A stretch of DNA of 64,000 bases from an uncultured Collinsella sp. (GCA_900762325.1 CAAFGG010000052.1:248001-312000), one strand, 5' to 3'. Positions 10,376-19,546 are shown, numbered from the stretch's first letter. Numbers and translations: made by a program. Notes: generated by a model from the sequence alone, not told the origin.

Positions 10376-11523
10376 TGGCTGAGGCTTTAGAGATAACGCC
10401 CGCCGAGCTGGACGCGTTCGCGGACCGGCTCGGCGAGGTCGAGTCGTATCTCCACCTGGACGAGAAGCGTACCCGTGTGACCGAGCTCGAGGCCAAAAGT
10501 GTTGCCCCTGGCTTTTGGGATGACGCCGACGCCGCCCGTGCCACCATGGAGGAGATCGCGCGTACCAAGGAAGATATCGCTGCCGTGGACACCGCGCGCG
10601 GCGAGCTTTCCGATGCCCGCGCTGCGCTGGAGCTTGCCGAGGAGATGGGGGATGACCCCGACGCCGTCGCCCTTCGCGAGGAGGCTACAGCCACGGCTGA
10701 GCGCCTGGCCCGTGCCATCGATGAGCTTGAGCTTTCGAGCTGGTTTACCGGTGAGTTCGATCACGGCGATGCCATTGTGACCATCAAGCCCGGACAGGGT
10801 GGTCTGGAGGCCCAGGACTGGACCTTCATGCTCTTTAAGATGTACATGAAGTACTGCCAGCGTCGCGGCTGGAAGGTCACCATCAACGACTGTCCCGCAG
10901 CCGAGGTCATCGGCATCGACCGCGCAACCTTTACCGTCGAGGGCAAGGACGCATTTGGCATGCTGCGCGCCGAGGCCGGCGTCCACCGCTTGGTTCGCAT
11001 CAGCCCCACCGACGACAAGAAGCGCCGCCAGACCACGTTTGCCGGCGTCGAGGTCATCCCCGTGCTACCCGATGATATCGACATCGAGATCAGTCCCGAT
11101 GACATCCGCGTGGACGTGTACCACGCGAGCGGCCCGGGCGGCCAGGGCGTTAACACCACCGACTCCGCCGTGCGCGTGACGCATTTCCCCAGCGGCATTG
11201 TGGTCACCTGCCAAAACGAGCGCAGCCAGATCCAGAACAAGGCCGCGTGCATGCAGATCCTCAAGGCTCGCCTGTACGAGATTGAGCTCGAGAAGCGTGC
11301 CGAGGCGCTCGATGAGATTCGCGGACCCAAGACCACGATTGGTTTTGGCAACCAGATTCGCAGCTACGTGCTCTACCCGTACCAGATGGTCAAGGATCTG
11401 CGCTCGGGCGTGGAGACCAGCAATGTCGAGGCCGTTCTTGACGATGGCGACCTGGACCCGTTTGTTATTGGCTACCATCGCTGGGCCACTGGCAACGCTG
11501 ACGCGGAGACCCCGTCTGCTTAA
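10375..11523 (+). CDS. prfB: Peptide chain release factor 2, with an SPT codon-recognition tripeptide
   Basis: Terminates translation in the cytoplasm; RF2 normally reads UGA and UAA. The product is 382 aa. The catalytic GGQ lies in SGPGGQGVNTTDSAVR, as in actinobacterial RF2. The tripeptide that reads the stop codon is normally SPF in RF2 and PxT in RF1; here codons 210-212 (11002-11010) read Ser-Pro-Thr, in VRISPTDDKKRRQTTF. The alignment around it is unambiguous. There is no internal UGA, so the programmed +1 frameshift seen in many prfB genes is absent. The start ATG overlaps the secA stop codon. Confidence 0.95.
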
Positions 11524-11551
11524 GCCGCCCGGGTTTATGTGGAAATGGATT

Positions 11552-11611
11552 AAAACCCTCCCAGCAGGGTGGTTTTGTATCCAGAGCAAACCCTGCGCAG
11601 GGGTGGTTTTT
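11552..11611 (+). terminator. Two tandem terminator-like hairpins after secA-prfB
   Basis: The first hairpin is 11552-11576 (AAAACC...GGTTTT with CTCCC/GGGTG inside). The second, 11588-11611, has nearly the same arms (AAACC...GGTTTTT). They appear to be duplicates of one another. Confidence 0.7.
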
Positions 11612-11650
11612 GTCCGGCGAATCGGTAGAATCGAATACAAGAAGAAGTTC

Positions 11651-11679
11651 AAAGCGCATCCGATGGGGTGCGCTTTTTT
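11651..11679 (+). terminator. Terminator-like hairpin directly before the YitT gene
   Basis: AAGCGCATCC and GGGGTGCGCTTTTTT form a stem with a GAT loop and a T6 run. The T run ends about 12 bases before the next start codon and abuts its ribosome binding site, so it could act as an attenuator or as a third terminator of the upstream operon. Confidence 0.6.
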
Positions 11680-11691
11680 GAGGGAGGCAGC

Positions 11692-12582
11692 ATGGCATAT
11701 CGTCTGGACATCAAGCGCATTCTTTCGATGAACTTTTTTCACGACCTGCCCCAGATTATGTTGGGGTGCGCTCTGGCCGCTATTGCGACCGACCTGTTTT
11801 TGATTCCCAACGGCCTTGCTGCCGGTGGCGTTACGGGCCTTGCCACCATTATCCAGGCGGTCGGTGCATCGCGCGGTCTATCGCTTCCCGTTGGTATTCA
11901 GACGATCGTGATGAACGCCTTGCTGTTGTTGGTCGTTATGCGCGAGGGCGGCATGTTCTACGTGGTGCAGACGGCGACGGGCTTTGTGCTGCTGGGCTTC
12001 TTTACCGATCTGTTCGCCCCGTTTGTAGCACCTCTGGCGGATGCGGACCTGATGCTCCCTGCCATGTGGGGCGGCATTATTACGGGCATCGGTTACGGCA
12101 TGGTGTTGCGCGCCGGCGCCAACACCGGCGGCTCGGACACGATTGGCCAAATCATCTCGCGTAACACCTCGCTGCCGGTGGGCTCGACCGTCATGGCGAT
12201 CGATGTTGCCGTGTGTGCGCTGTCGGCTCCGGTCTTTTCAATCGAAAACGCACTATATGCAGGCCTTTCGATGGTCATTAGCGGCTACGTGATCGATGCC
12301 GTGGTCGATGGTGGCAACAAACGCCGTATGGTACTCATCATCTCGGACAAGTTCCCTGATATCGCTGCCGATATCATGTATGGTCTGGGTCGTGGTTGTA
12401 CCAAGTTTAAGGCGACTGGCATGTATTCGGGTGCCGAGAAGCCGGTGATTATGGTCATCGTGAGCCGTCGAGAGCTCAATACCCTCAAGACGATCGTGCG
12501 CGAGCGCGATCCTCACGCCATTGTGACGGTCGCTGACGTTACGGAAGCCTTCGGCGAGGGATTCAAGGACATTAGCGCGTAG
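11692..12582 (+). CDS. YitT family membrane protein
   Basis: A 296-aa protein with about five hydrophobic segments in the first 200 residues (YitT/DUF161 region, with the glycine-rich GANTGGSDTIGQI). A soluble C-terminal DUF2179-like domain follows, from roughly residue 215 (RRMVLIISDKFPDIAADIM). It is located in the cytoplasmic membrane; the function of the family is not established. The start at 11692 is preceded by GAGGGAGG. A terminator-like hairpin immediately upstream suggests separate or attenuated expression relative to prfB. Confidence 0.88.
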   Translation: MAYRLDIKRILSMNFFHDLPQIMLGCALAAIATDLFLIPNGLAAGGVTGLATIIQAVGASRGLSLPVGIQTIVMNALLLLVVMREGGMFYVVQTATGFVLLGFFTDLFAPFVAPLADADLMLPAMWGGIITGIGYGMVLRAGANTGGSDTIGQIISRNTSLPVGSTVMAIDVAVCALSAPVFSIENALYAGLSMVISGYVIDAVVDGGNKRRMVLIISDKFPDIAADIMYGLGRGCTKFKATGMYSGAEKPVIMVIVSRRELNTLKTIVRERDPHAIVTVADVTEAFGEGFKDISA

Positions 12583-12788
12583 GGCGACCGCGTTCCATCC
12601 AAAAGACGTTCACATTGATAAACCGTTTCATCAGCGGTTCTGCCTGCTAAATTGTTCAAATAATGATAAAAACTCTGGTAAAGCCATCAGTTTCCAGCAT
12701 AATGAATGGCGTACGTGCATTGCGGCTGTGTTGGGATTACCTTCGGTGCCGTGCGCATTTTGTCTAATGAGGATGAAAGGAAGGCACA

Positions 12789-13619
12789 ATGAGCGACGAA
12801 GAGCTCAAAAAGGTTGCCAACGAGGTAAGGAAGGGCATCGTCACCGGCGTGCACGCTGCCAAGTCCGGCCATCCGGGCGGTTCGCTCGGCGCTGCCGACA
12901 TCATGACCTATCTGTACTTTGAGGAAATGAACGTCGACCCGTCCGACCCCCGCAAGGCCGACCGCGACCGCTTCGTGCTTTCCAAGGGTCACTGCGCGCC
13001 TGGTCTGTACGCCGTGCTCGCCGAGCGCGGATTCTTCCCCAAGGAGGATCTCGAGACGCTGCGCCACATCGGCAGTCACCTGCAGGGCCATCCCAACATG
13101 AACGACACTCCGGGCGTCGATATGTCCACCGGCTCGCTGGGCCAGGGCATCTCCGCCGCCGTGGGCATGGCGGTTGCCGCCAAGCACTGGGGCGACGACT
13201 ATCGCACCTACGCCCTGCTGGGCGACGGCGAGAGCGAGGAGGGCCAGGTCTGGGAGGCCACCATGTTTGCCGGCAACCAGCAGCTCGACAACCTCTGCGT
13301 GATCGTCGACCATAACGGCCTGCAGATCGACGGCCCCGTCGAGGAGGTCAACGACCCCATGCCGCTCGCCGACAAGTTCCGCGCCTTCAAGTTCCATGTG
13401 GTGGAGCTCGCCGACGGCAACGACTTCGATCAGATCCGCGCCGCCTTTGCCGAGGCCCGCGCCACCAAGGGTCAGCCGACCGCCATTATCGCCGAGACCA
13501 CGAAGGGCAAGGGCGTCTCCTTTATGGAGAACCAGGTGGGTTGGCACGGTAAGGCCCCCAACGATGAACAGTTTGAGCAGGCCATGGCAGAGCTCACGGC
13601 CGCCGGAGAGGAGCTCTAG
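12789..13619 (+). CDS. Transketolase, N-terminal (thiamine diphosphate-binding) subunit
   Basis: The first half of a two-subunit transketolase, which moves two-carbon units between sugar phosphates in the non-oxidative pentose phosphate pathway. The product is 276 aa. KSGHPGGSLGAADIM and SKGHCAPGLYAVL are family motifs. GDGESEEGQVWEA is the thiamine diphosphate-binding region, with HNGLQIDG after it. The C-terminal subunit begins one base after the stop codon. This split form is common in Firmicutes, Coriobacteriia and archaea. AT-rich DNA upstream (12600-12720) probably holds the promoter, with CATAAT at 12698-12703 as a possible -10. Confidence 0.94.
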   Translation: MSDEELKKVANEVRKGIVTGVHAAKSGHPGGSLGAADIMTYLYFEEMNVDPSDPRKADRDRFVLSKGHCAPGLYAVLAERGFFPKEDLETLRHIGSHLQGHPNMNDTPGVDMSTGSLGQGISAAVGMAVAAKHWGDDYRTYALLGDGESEEGQVWEATMFAGNQQLDNLCVIVDHNGLQIDGPVEEVNDPMPLADKFRAFKFHVVELADGNDFDQIRAAFAEARATKGQPTAIIAETTKGKGVSFMENQVGWHGKAPNDEQFEQAMAELTAAGEEL

Positions 13620-13620
13620 G

Positions 13621-14562
13621 ATGGCAGACGTCAAGAAAATCGCCACGCGCGTAAGCTACGGCGAGGCCCTCGTCGAGCTCGCCAACGAGCACGATGACTT
13701 TGTGGTCCTCGACGCCGACCTGGCCGCCGCCACGCAGACCGGCAAGTTTAAGGCCGCCTGCCCCGACCGCTTCTTCGATGTGGGCATCGCCGAGAGCAAC
13801 CTGATGGGTGTTGCCGCCGGTATCGCAACCACCGGCCGCGTCGCCTTCGCGAGCAGCTTTGCCATGTTTGCCGCCGGCCGCGCCTTTGAGCAGGTCCGCA
13901 ACTCCATCGGCTATCCGCACCTTAACGTTAAGATCGGTGCCACGCACGCCGGTATCTCGGTGGGCGAGGATGGCGCCACGCACCAGTGCTGCGAGGATAT
14001 CGCCCTCATGCGCGTCATCCCCGGCATGACCGTGATCGTTCCCGCTGACGACATCGAGGCCCGTGCCGTGACGCGCGCCGCCTACGTGTGCGACGGCCCC
14101 GTGTACATGCGCTTCGCCCGTCTGGCCTCGCCGGTTATCAACGACCCCGAGACCTACAAGTTCGAGGTGGGCAAGGGCATCGTCATGCGCGAGGGCGCCG
14201 ATGTGACCATCATCGCCTGCGGCCTGATGGTCGGCGAGGCTCTCGAAGCCGCCGAGCAGCTCGCCGCCGAGGGCATCGACGCCGAGGTCATTAACATGCA
14301 CACCATCAAGCCCATCGATGCCGACCTGATCGTCAAGAGCGCCACCAAGACCGGCCACGTCGTGACCGTCGAGGAGCACTCCGTGATCGGTGGCCTGGGT
14401 AGCGCCGTTGCCGACGTCCTGTGCGAGCAGTGCCCGACGCCGCTCAAGAAGATCGGCGTCAACGACACCTTTGGCGAGTCCGGCCCGGGTGCCGAGCTCC
14501 TGCACAAGTACGGCCTGGACGCCGCCAACATCGTGGCGACCACCAAGGAGTTCTTGGCATAA
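13621..14562 (+). CDS. Transketolase, C-terminal subunit
   Basis: The second half of the split transketolase, 313 aa, carrying the pyrimidine-binding domain (residues 1-190) and the C-terminal transketolase domain. FFDVGIAESNLMGVAAGIA contains the catalytic Glu. SVIGGLGSAVADVL and TFGESGPGAELLHKYGLD follow the DXS/transketolase pattern. The start ATG at 13621 follows the upstream stop after one base. A strong terminator follows. DXP synthase C-terminus was considered, but the pairing with the N-terminal subunit favours transketolase. Confidence 0.94.
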   Translation: MADVKKIATRVSYGEALVELANEHDDFVVLDADLAAATQTGKFKAACPDRFFDVGIAESNLMGVAAGIATTGRVAFASSFAMFAAGRAFEQVRNSIGYPHLNVKIGATHAGISVGEDGATHQCCEDIALMRVIPGMTVIVPADDIEARAVTRAAYVCDGPVYMRFARLASPVINDPETYKFEVGKGIVMREGADVTIIACGLMVGEALEAAEQLAAEGIDAEVINMHTIKPIDADLIVKSATKTGHVVTVEEHSVIGGLGSAVADVLCEQCPTPLKKIGVNDTFGESGPGAELLHKYGLDAANIVATTKEFLA

Positions 14563-14610
14563 GGCAAGACGAGGCAAAGTATCGCTTCAGCAACCGTATG
14601 CAATCCATAA

Positions 14611-14646
14611 CAGGGGCGTCCTCAAAGAGGACGCCCCTGGTTTTTG
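14611..14646 (+). terminator. Intrinsic terminator after transketolase
   Basis: A perfect 13-bp stem (14611-14623 with 14627-14639, core AGGGGCGTCCTC) with loop AAA, followed by GTTTTTG. It is one of the strongest terminators in the window. Confidence 0.93.
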
Positions 14647-14763
14647 TCGGCAACAAACAAATTAGGCCCGCACCAAGTAAAGGCTTTCTCCGGGGAATGG
14701 GCCCAGATCAGCAAAGTGCAATTCAGCCCCCAAGTAAAACGCAGCGACCCCTTAGTTATCGCA

Positions 14764-14886
14764 GGCCGGACACGGGGTTACTTTCCAAATCTTTCCGCAG
14801 GACGGAGGAGCCCCCGCCGCACGTAGTGCGCAGCGGAGGCTCCGACATGTCCGAGGACGATTTGGAAAGTAACCCCGTGTCCGGCC
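14764..14886. repeat. 123-bp element with perfect 28-bp inverted ends, upstream of ftsE
   Basis: The 28 bases at 14764-14791 are the exact inverse complement of 14859-14886. The 67-bp centre can pair further (GGAGCC with GGCTCC, GGAC with GTCC, GCGC around GTAG). The element lies after the transketolase terminator and before the ftsE promoter region. It encodes no protein and has no T run, so it does not look like a terminator. A miniature inverted-repeat element is the simplest reading. Confidence 0.75.
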
Positions 14887-14989
14887 GGAGGGACCCAAAC
14901 ACGGCCATGCTTCTTATGTGCAGCAAAGCTAATGCTGCTAAAATACAAAGCGCTCATGTAGTTTAAACGCACGACGATAAGGAGCACCA

Positions 14990-16210
14990 GTGGGTAACCA
15001 CTTCCGTACCTCCGGTGCGGGCGATGATGCCCCCAAGACGCAGACGGGCGTCCAGGGCAGTCGTTTCGCCACTCCGGATTCAGAGGGCCAGCCTGTTGCT
15101 CAGGCCCCCGCTCAGCCGGCAGATCAGGCACAGCCGGCATCCGATCCCTTTGCCTACAATCCAACCAGCGATGTCGCGCTTTCCGGCACGGCGGGTTTTG
15201 AGCCCGTTCAGGCCGTGACCGCTCGCGTGGAGCAGCCTCAGGCTGGTGCCGCCACGCCGCAGCCTACCATGGCCGGCATTCCCGACCCCTTGGCCCCTGC
15301 GACGCCGGCTCCTCAGCCTGCGCAGTCCGGTCTCTTTGCCGCTATTCCCGACCCCACGCAGCCTGCTGCCCCGGTGGTCGAGAGCGATCAGGCCGCCGAG
15401 GTCGCAAGCCTCGATAACGCGCTCAACAACCCCGATTTTACGTCGGTGTTTGCGCCCATCGATCCGCAGACCAGCCGCAAGAAGATGGCCAAGCAGGCCG
15501 GTGTCGAGCCCGTCATCCTTATGGAGCATGTCACCAAGATCTATCCGGCACAGCCCAACAAGCCTGCACTCGACGACATCAACATCGAGATCTATCCGGG
15601 CGAGTTCGTCTTCCTGGTCGGTCACTCCGGCTCAGGCAAGACCACGCTGCTGTCGACGCTCAACCGCGACGTCAAGCCCACGAGCGGCCGCATTTTGGTT
15701 GCCGGTCAGGACCTTATGAAGATCAAGAACCGCAAGGTTCCATTCCTGCGTCGCCAGATCGGTGCCGTGTTCCAGGACTTTAAGCTCCTGCCGCAAAAGA
15801 CCGCCTACGAAAACGTGGCGTTTGCCCTGCAGTGCATCGGCAAGCCCAAGGGCGTCATTCGCAGCCAGGTGCCCGAGGTGCTGCGTCTGGTCGGTTTGGC
15901 CGATCAGATGGACTCGCTGCCCGACCAGCTTTCCGGTGGCGAGCAGCAGCGCGTTGCCGTCGCCCGCGCTATGGTCAACCGTCCGCCGCTGCTGATCTGC
16001 GACGAGCCCACGGGTAACCTCGACCCGGCGATTTCGCTGGGCATTATGAAGCTGCTCGAGCGTATTAACCGCACCGGCACCACCGTGATCGTGGCTACGC
16101 ACGACCGCGAGATGGTCGATAGCATGCACCGTCGCGTGATCGCCCTCGAGGGCGGCCACGTTATCCGCGACCAGGAGAGGGGAGGTTACGGCAACTATGG
16201 CACCAACTAA
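14990..16210 (+). CDS. ftsE: Cell division ATP-binding protein FtsE with 170-residue N-terminal extension
   Basis: The ATPase of the FtsEX complex, which controls peptidoglycan hydrolases at the division site. The conserved ABC domain starts near residue 174: Walker A GHSGSGKTT at 211-219, Q-loop FQDFKLLP, signature LSGGEQQRVAVARA, Walker B LLICDEPTGNLD. The first ~170 residues are rich in Ala, Pro and Gln, probably disordered, and contain two related segments (AGIPDPLAP and AAIPDPTQP). FtsE is usually about 230 aa. The GTG start at 14990 has a perfect TAAGGAG upstream, so the extension is translated. ftsX overlaps the 3' end by 14 bases. Confidence 0.95.
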   Translation: MGNHFRTSGAGDDAPKTQTGVQGSRFATPDSEGQPVAQAPAQPADQAQPASDPFAYNPTSDVALSGTAGFEPVQAVTARVEQPQAGAATPQPTMAGIPDPLAPATPAPQPAQSGLFAAIPDPTQPAAPVVESDQAAEVASLDNALNNPDFTSVFAPIDPQTSRKKMAKQAGVEPVILMEHVTKIYPAQPNKPALDDINIEIYPGEFVFLVGHSGSGKTTLLSTLNRDVKPTSGRILVAGQDLMKIKNRKVPFLRRQIGAVFQDFKLLPQKTAYENVAFALQCIGKPKGVIRSQVPEVLRLVGLADQMDSLPDQLSGGEQQRVAVARAMVNRPPLLICDEPTGNLDPAISLGIMKLLERINRTGTTVIVATHDREMVDSMHRRVIALEGGHVIRDQERGGYGNYGTN

Positions 16211-17117
16211 CGTGGGCTACTCGCTCAAAGAGGCTATCAGCCATTTCTTCCGTAACTGGACCACCTCGCTCGGCGCCGTCATCACGATTTTCCTTTCGCT
16301 GTTTATCATCGGCCTGTTCATTATGGGTTCCGCGATGCTGAACTCCGTGATCGGCACCGTCGAGGATCAGGTTGTTATCAACGCATTCATTAGCGATGAC
16401 GCCGACCAGGCAGACGTCCAGGCGTTTGAGGCCGAGCTTAAGACCTGGAGCAACGTGAAGTCCGTGACCTATAAGGATAAGGACGACGCGCTGGCCGAGT
16501 ACACGAGCAAGATGTCGGGCAATGCCGATGCAACCCTGAGCGCGCTCGACGGTCAGAATCCGCTGCCGGCTTCGTTTGCGATTGAGATGGACGACCCGTC
16601 CAAGGTCGAGAGCACGGCGAAGAAGCTCAAGAAGAACGCCGATTTTCAGAAAATTGCCGATGATGGCGATGTTGAAGCGAGCGTACTGTACGGTAAGGAG
16701 GAAGTGAGCCGCCTGTTCCAGGTGACCAACTACATCCGTATCGCCGCTGTGGTGCTCGTCGGCCTGCTCACCTTTATCGCGTTCATCTTTATCAATAACA
16801 CGATTCGCCTGTCCATTACGGCGCGTCGTCGTGAGATCGCGATCATGCGCCTGGTGGGCGCCAGCAACGGCTTTATTCGCGGGCCGTTCATTACCGAGGG
16901 CGTGCTGCAAGCCATTTTGGGCTCGCTGCTCTCTATCGGCGTGCTGGAGCTGCTGCGCAACCTGATGGTTCCGCGCCTGCAGGCGAGCATCCGCTGGATG
17001 TCGTTTGCCCTGCCGATGCAGTACTACCTGGCGACCTATGCCGCGCTGATCCTGGTCGGCGTGCTGATTGGCCTCTTTGGCTCTGCCATCGCCATGCGCC
17101 GCTACCTGCGCGTGTAG
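16197..17117 (+). CDS. ftsX: Cell division protein FtsX
   Basis: The membrane subunit of FtsEX, 306 aa. One N-terminal transmembrane helix (residues 25-48) is followed by an extracytoplasmic domain (about 50-180) and three further transmembrane helices, the usual FtsX topology. ITARRREIAIMRLVGASNGFIRGPF is the cytoplasmic coupling region and ends in the FtsX/MacB permease motif. Translation is coupled to ftsE by a 14-bp overlap. Confidence 0.95.
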   Translation: MAPTNVGYSLKEAISHFFRNWTTSLGAVITIFLSLFIIGLFIMGSAMLNSVIGTVEDQVVINAFISDDADQADVQAFEAELKTWSNVKSVTYKDKDDALAEYTSKMSGNADATLSALDGQNPLPASFAIEMDDPSKVESTAKKLKKNADFQKIADDGDVEASVLYGKEEVSRLFQVTNYIRIAAVVLVGLLTFIAFIFINNTIRLSITARRREIAIMRLVGASNGFIRGPFITEGVLQAILGSLLSIGVLELLRNLMVPRLQASIRWMSFALPMQYYLATYAALILVGVLIGLFGSAIAMRRYLRV

Positions 17118-17142
17118 GCGTGATTGGAATTAGTTCCTTCCA

Positions 17143-17175
17143 ACGGGTCGTCTCTTTTGGGGCGGCCCGTTTTTT
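17143..17175 (+). terminator. Intrinsic terminator after ftsEX
   Basis: ACGGGTCGTC (17143-17152) pairs with GGCGGCCCGT (17161-17170), with some G-T pairs, followed by TTTTT. Confidence 0.85.
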
Positions 17176-17252
17176 GATCCCTAGGGGACGGCAGGAAAGC
17201 GAATCATTTGGGTAGACTCTTTGGAGTTCGCAATCGATAGTTAGGAGGCGCC

Positions 17253-19388
17253 ATGGGGCGCAATAACAAGCATAAGCGTGGAGCTCGCAATAAGCGCGGG
17301 CCGGTGCGCAGCGAACGCCGTCCGAGCCTGACCGGGCGCGTGCAGCTCCATGAGCACAGTGCCTATGTCATAACCGAGAATGGCGACTACAAGGTCATGG
17401 GTCGCGGCAAGCGTGAGATCATGGACGGCGATACCGTTGCCGTGAGCATTAAGAACAGCCCGCATGGCGAGCGTCGCGCCGTGATCGAGGGCGTGGTTGA
17501 GCGCGCAGCTATAAGCGTGGTGGGCACGTACCAGACCGCCGGTCCGCTCGGTGTGATTGAGCCGCTCGATTCGCGCCTGAAGGCCGACTTCTTCATTCTG
17601 CCCGAGGATACCTCGGCGGATCGTCTGGGCGTCCACCCGGGTGATGCTGTTGTCGCGCGCATTTTGACCTACCCGACGCGCCTGGAATCGGGCACCGTGA
17701 CGATCGAACGCCGCATTGGCGGAGATGACGCGCCCGATTTGGGCGTTCAATATGTGATGGCGCGCTACGGCTATACCGATAGCTATCCCGAGGCCGCGCT
17801 AGACGAGGCCGAGGGGCTTTCGCTCGATGTGTCCGCGGCGCTTAAGGACCCGCTCCGCCGCGATCTGCGCGACCGCTTTGTCATCACGATCGACCCAGTC
17901 GACGCGCGCGACTTTGACGATGCCATTTCGTTGGAGCGCACGCCCGAGGGTGGCTACAAGCTGGGTGTGCATATCGCCGACGTTTCACACTATGTGGCTT
18001 GGGACGGGCATATCGATCTTGAGGCTCGTCATCGTACGACATCGGTGTATCTGGCCGATCGCGTGCTTCCCATGCTGCCCGAACGCCTGTCCTGTGACCT
18101 GTGCTCGCTTCGCCCTGACGAGGACCGCCTGGCGTTTACCGTCGATATCGAGCTCGATGCGCAGGGCCGCGTGCGGCATTACGATCCGTACCCCAGCGTG
18201 ATTCGCTCGCGTGTGCGTATGGACTATGACGGCGCCGAGGCGCTGCTGGTGCGTGCCGGCGCGGTTGAGTATTCGGTGTTGGAGGGTGCGGCCGAGGATG
18301 TTGCGGCTGCCGAGACCTCGCGCGAGGAAGCGCTTGAGCGCGGTCTTGCGTGCGAGGAGGCCGCCCGCGGCTACAACGTCGACCTCTGCGATTTCCTTGT
18401 CGCCGCCAACGAACTCGCCGAACTTCGCCGTCGTATTCGTCGCGCCCGCGGCTCAGTCGATTTTGACACAGCCGAGATTCGCGCTCTATTGGATAAGGAC
18501 GGAGTACCCGTGCAGATTGTGGCGCGTGAGCGTTCGTGTGCCACGTCGCTTATCGAGGAGGCCATGCTGCTCGCCAACGAGTGCGTTGCAGAGTGGCTGG
18601 CAGACCGTGGTATCGAGGCCTGCTATCGCGTGCATGAGGATCCGAGCCCCGATAGCCTGCACGGTGCCGCCGTTGCGCTGGCGCAGTTAGGCATCATCGA
18701 CGATCGCCGTGCTGCCGGTATTGCCCTGGGGAGCCCCGATGAGCTGCAGGCTGCAGTTGATGCTGCCGCCGGTACGGCCAACGCACCGCTCGTTAACACG
18801 CTGCTTCTACGCAGCATGCAGCGCGCGCTGTACAAGCCGCGCAACGAGGGCCACTTTGCGCTCGCCGCGCCGTGCTACTGTCACTTTACGAGTCCCATCC
18901 GTCGCTACCCCGATCTGGTGGTGCACCGCGTGCTCAAACTGCAGTTGGCCTATGAGCAGCTCGGCGGCAAGGACGCCTTGGTCCGTACGCTGCGGCTGAT
19001 CGGCAAGGGGCGCGAGTCGCTGCCGCGCATTCTGCCGCAGATCTGCCGCGCATGCAGCGATGCCGAGCGCGCGGCAGATGCCGCCAGCCATGCGACGCAA
19101 AAGATCAAGATTGCCCAGTACTATGAGGACCGTCTGGGCGAGCGCTATGCCGGAACCGTCTCGTGGGTTAGCAGCATGGGCCTTTTTGTGCGCTTGGACC
19201 TAACGCAGGTCGAAGGCTTGGTTTCGATCAAGAGTCTGGGCAACGAGTGGTTCGAGTTCGACGAGGACGCGCTCACGCTCACAGGTGCCGACACGGGCAC
19301 CCGTTACGAGCTGGGGCAGCGCGTGATTATCGAGGTCTCGCGCGTCAATACCACGCGTGGGCACTTGGACTTTAAGCTTATCCATTAG
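17253..19388 (+). CDS. rnr: Ribonuclease R
   Basis: A 3'-5' exoribonuclease that degrades structured RNA and takes part in trans-translation and rRNA quality control. The product is 711 aa, with a basic N-terminus (NNKHKRGARNKRG), a cold-shock/OB region and an RNB catalytic domain. The RNB signature IDPVDARDFDDAISL lies near residues 215-230 and supplies the metal-binding Asp residues. HFTSPIRRYPDLVVHR is the second family motif, and a C-terminal S1 domain is present (RYAGTVSWVSSMGLFVRL). The ATG at 17253 is preceded by TAGGAGG. smpB, its partner in trans-translation in other bacteria, lies about 8.6 kb downstream. Confidence 0.95.
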   Translation: MGRNNKHKRGARNKRGPVRSERRPSLTGRVQLHEHSAYVITENGDYKVMGRGKREIMDGDTVAVSIKNSPHGERRAVIEGVVERAAISVVGTYQTAGPLGVIEPLDSRLKADFFILPEDTSADRLGVHPGDAVVARILTYPTRLESGTVTIERRIGGDDAPDLGVQYVMARYGYTDSYPEAALDEAEGLSLDVSAALKDPLRRDLRDRFVITIDPVDARDFDDAISLERTPEGGYKLGVHIADVSHYVAWDGHIDLEARHRTTSVYLADRVLPMLPERLSCDLCSLRPDEDRLAFTVDIELDAQGRVRHYDPYPSVIRSRVRMDYDGAEALLVRAGAVEYSVLEGAAEDVAAAETSREEALERGLACEEAARGYNVDLCDFLVAANELAELRRRIRRARGSVDFDTAEIRALLDKDGVPVQIVARERSCATSLIEEAMLLANECVAEWLADRGIEACYRVHEDPSPDSLHGAAVALAQLGIIDDRRAAGIALGSPDELQAAVDAAAGTANAPLVNTLLLRSMQRALYKPRNEGHFALAAPCYCHFTSPIRRYPDLVVHRVLKLQLAYEQLGGKDALVRTLRLIGKGRESLPRILPQICRACSDAERAADAASHATQKIKIAQYYEDRLGERYAGTVSWVSSMGLFVRLDLTQVEGLVSIKSLGNEWFEFDEDALTLTGADTGTRYELGQRVIIEVSRVNTTRGHLDFKLIH

Positions 19389-19417
19389 CCAAATCCTGAC
19401 TCATGGTGGGGGAGCGG

Positions 19418-19442
19418 AGGGCGGCCTTTCGGGACCGCCCTT
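19418..19442 (+). terminator. Probable terminator after rnr
   Basis: GGGCGG (19419-19424) pairs with CCGCCC (19435-19440), with a small inner stem. The T tract is weak (TTCGCATTT). Confidence 0.5.
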
Positions 19443-19507
19443 CGCATTTGGATCGTGACTACCTTGCCGTCTGCTCGGCCGCCCGCTTACCTGCTATTTG
19501 AGAGGTA

Positions 19508-19546
19508 AAACCTACCAAAATAAACCTGTCCCTTTTTGGCAGGTTT
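19508..19546. repeat. Family C palindrome upstream of the serine recombinase
   Basis: AAACCTACCAAAA (from 19508) and TTTTTGGCAGGTTT (ending 19546) are imperfect inverted repeats around TAAACCTGTCCC. It shares most of its sequence with 7402-7438. It ends 19 bases before the recombinase start, so it could also be an operator or recombination site. Confidence 0.6.
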
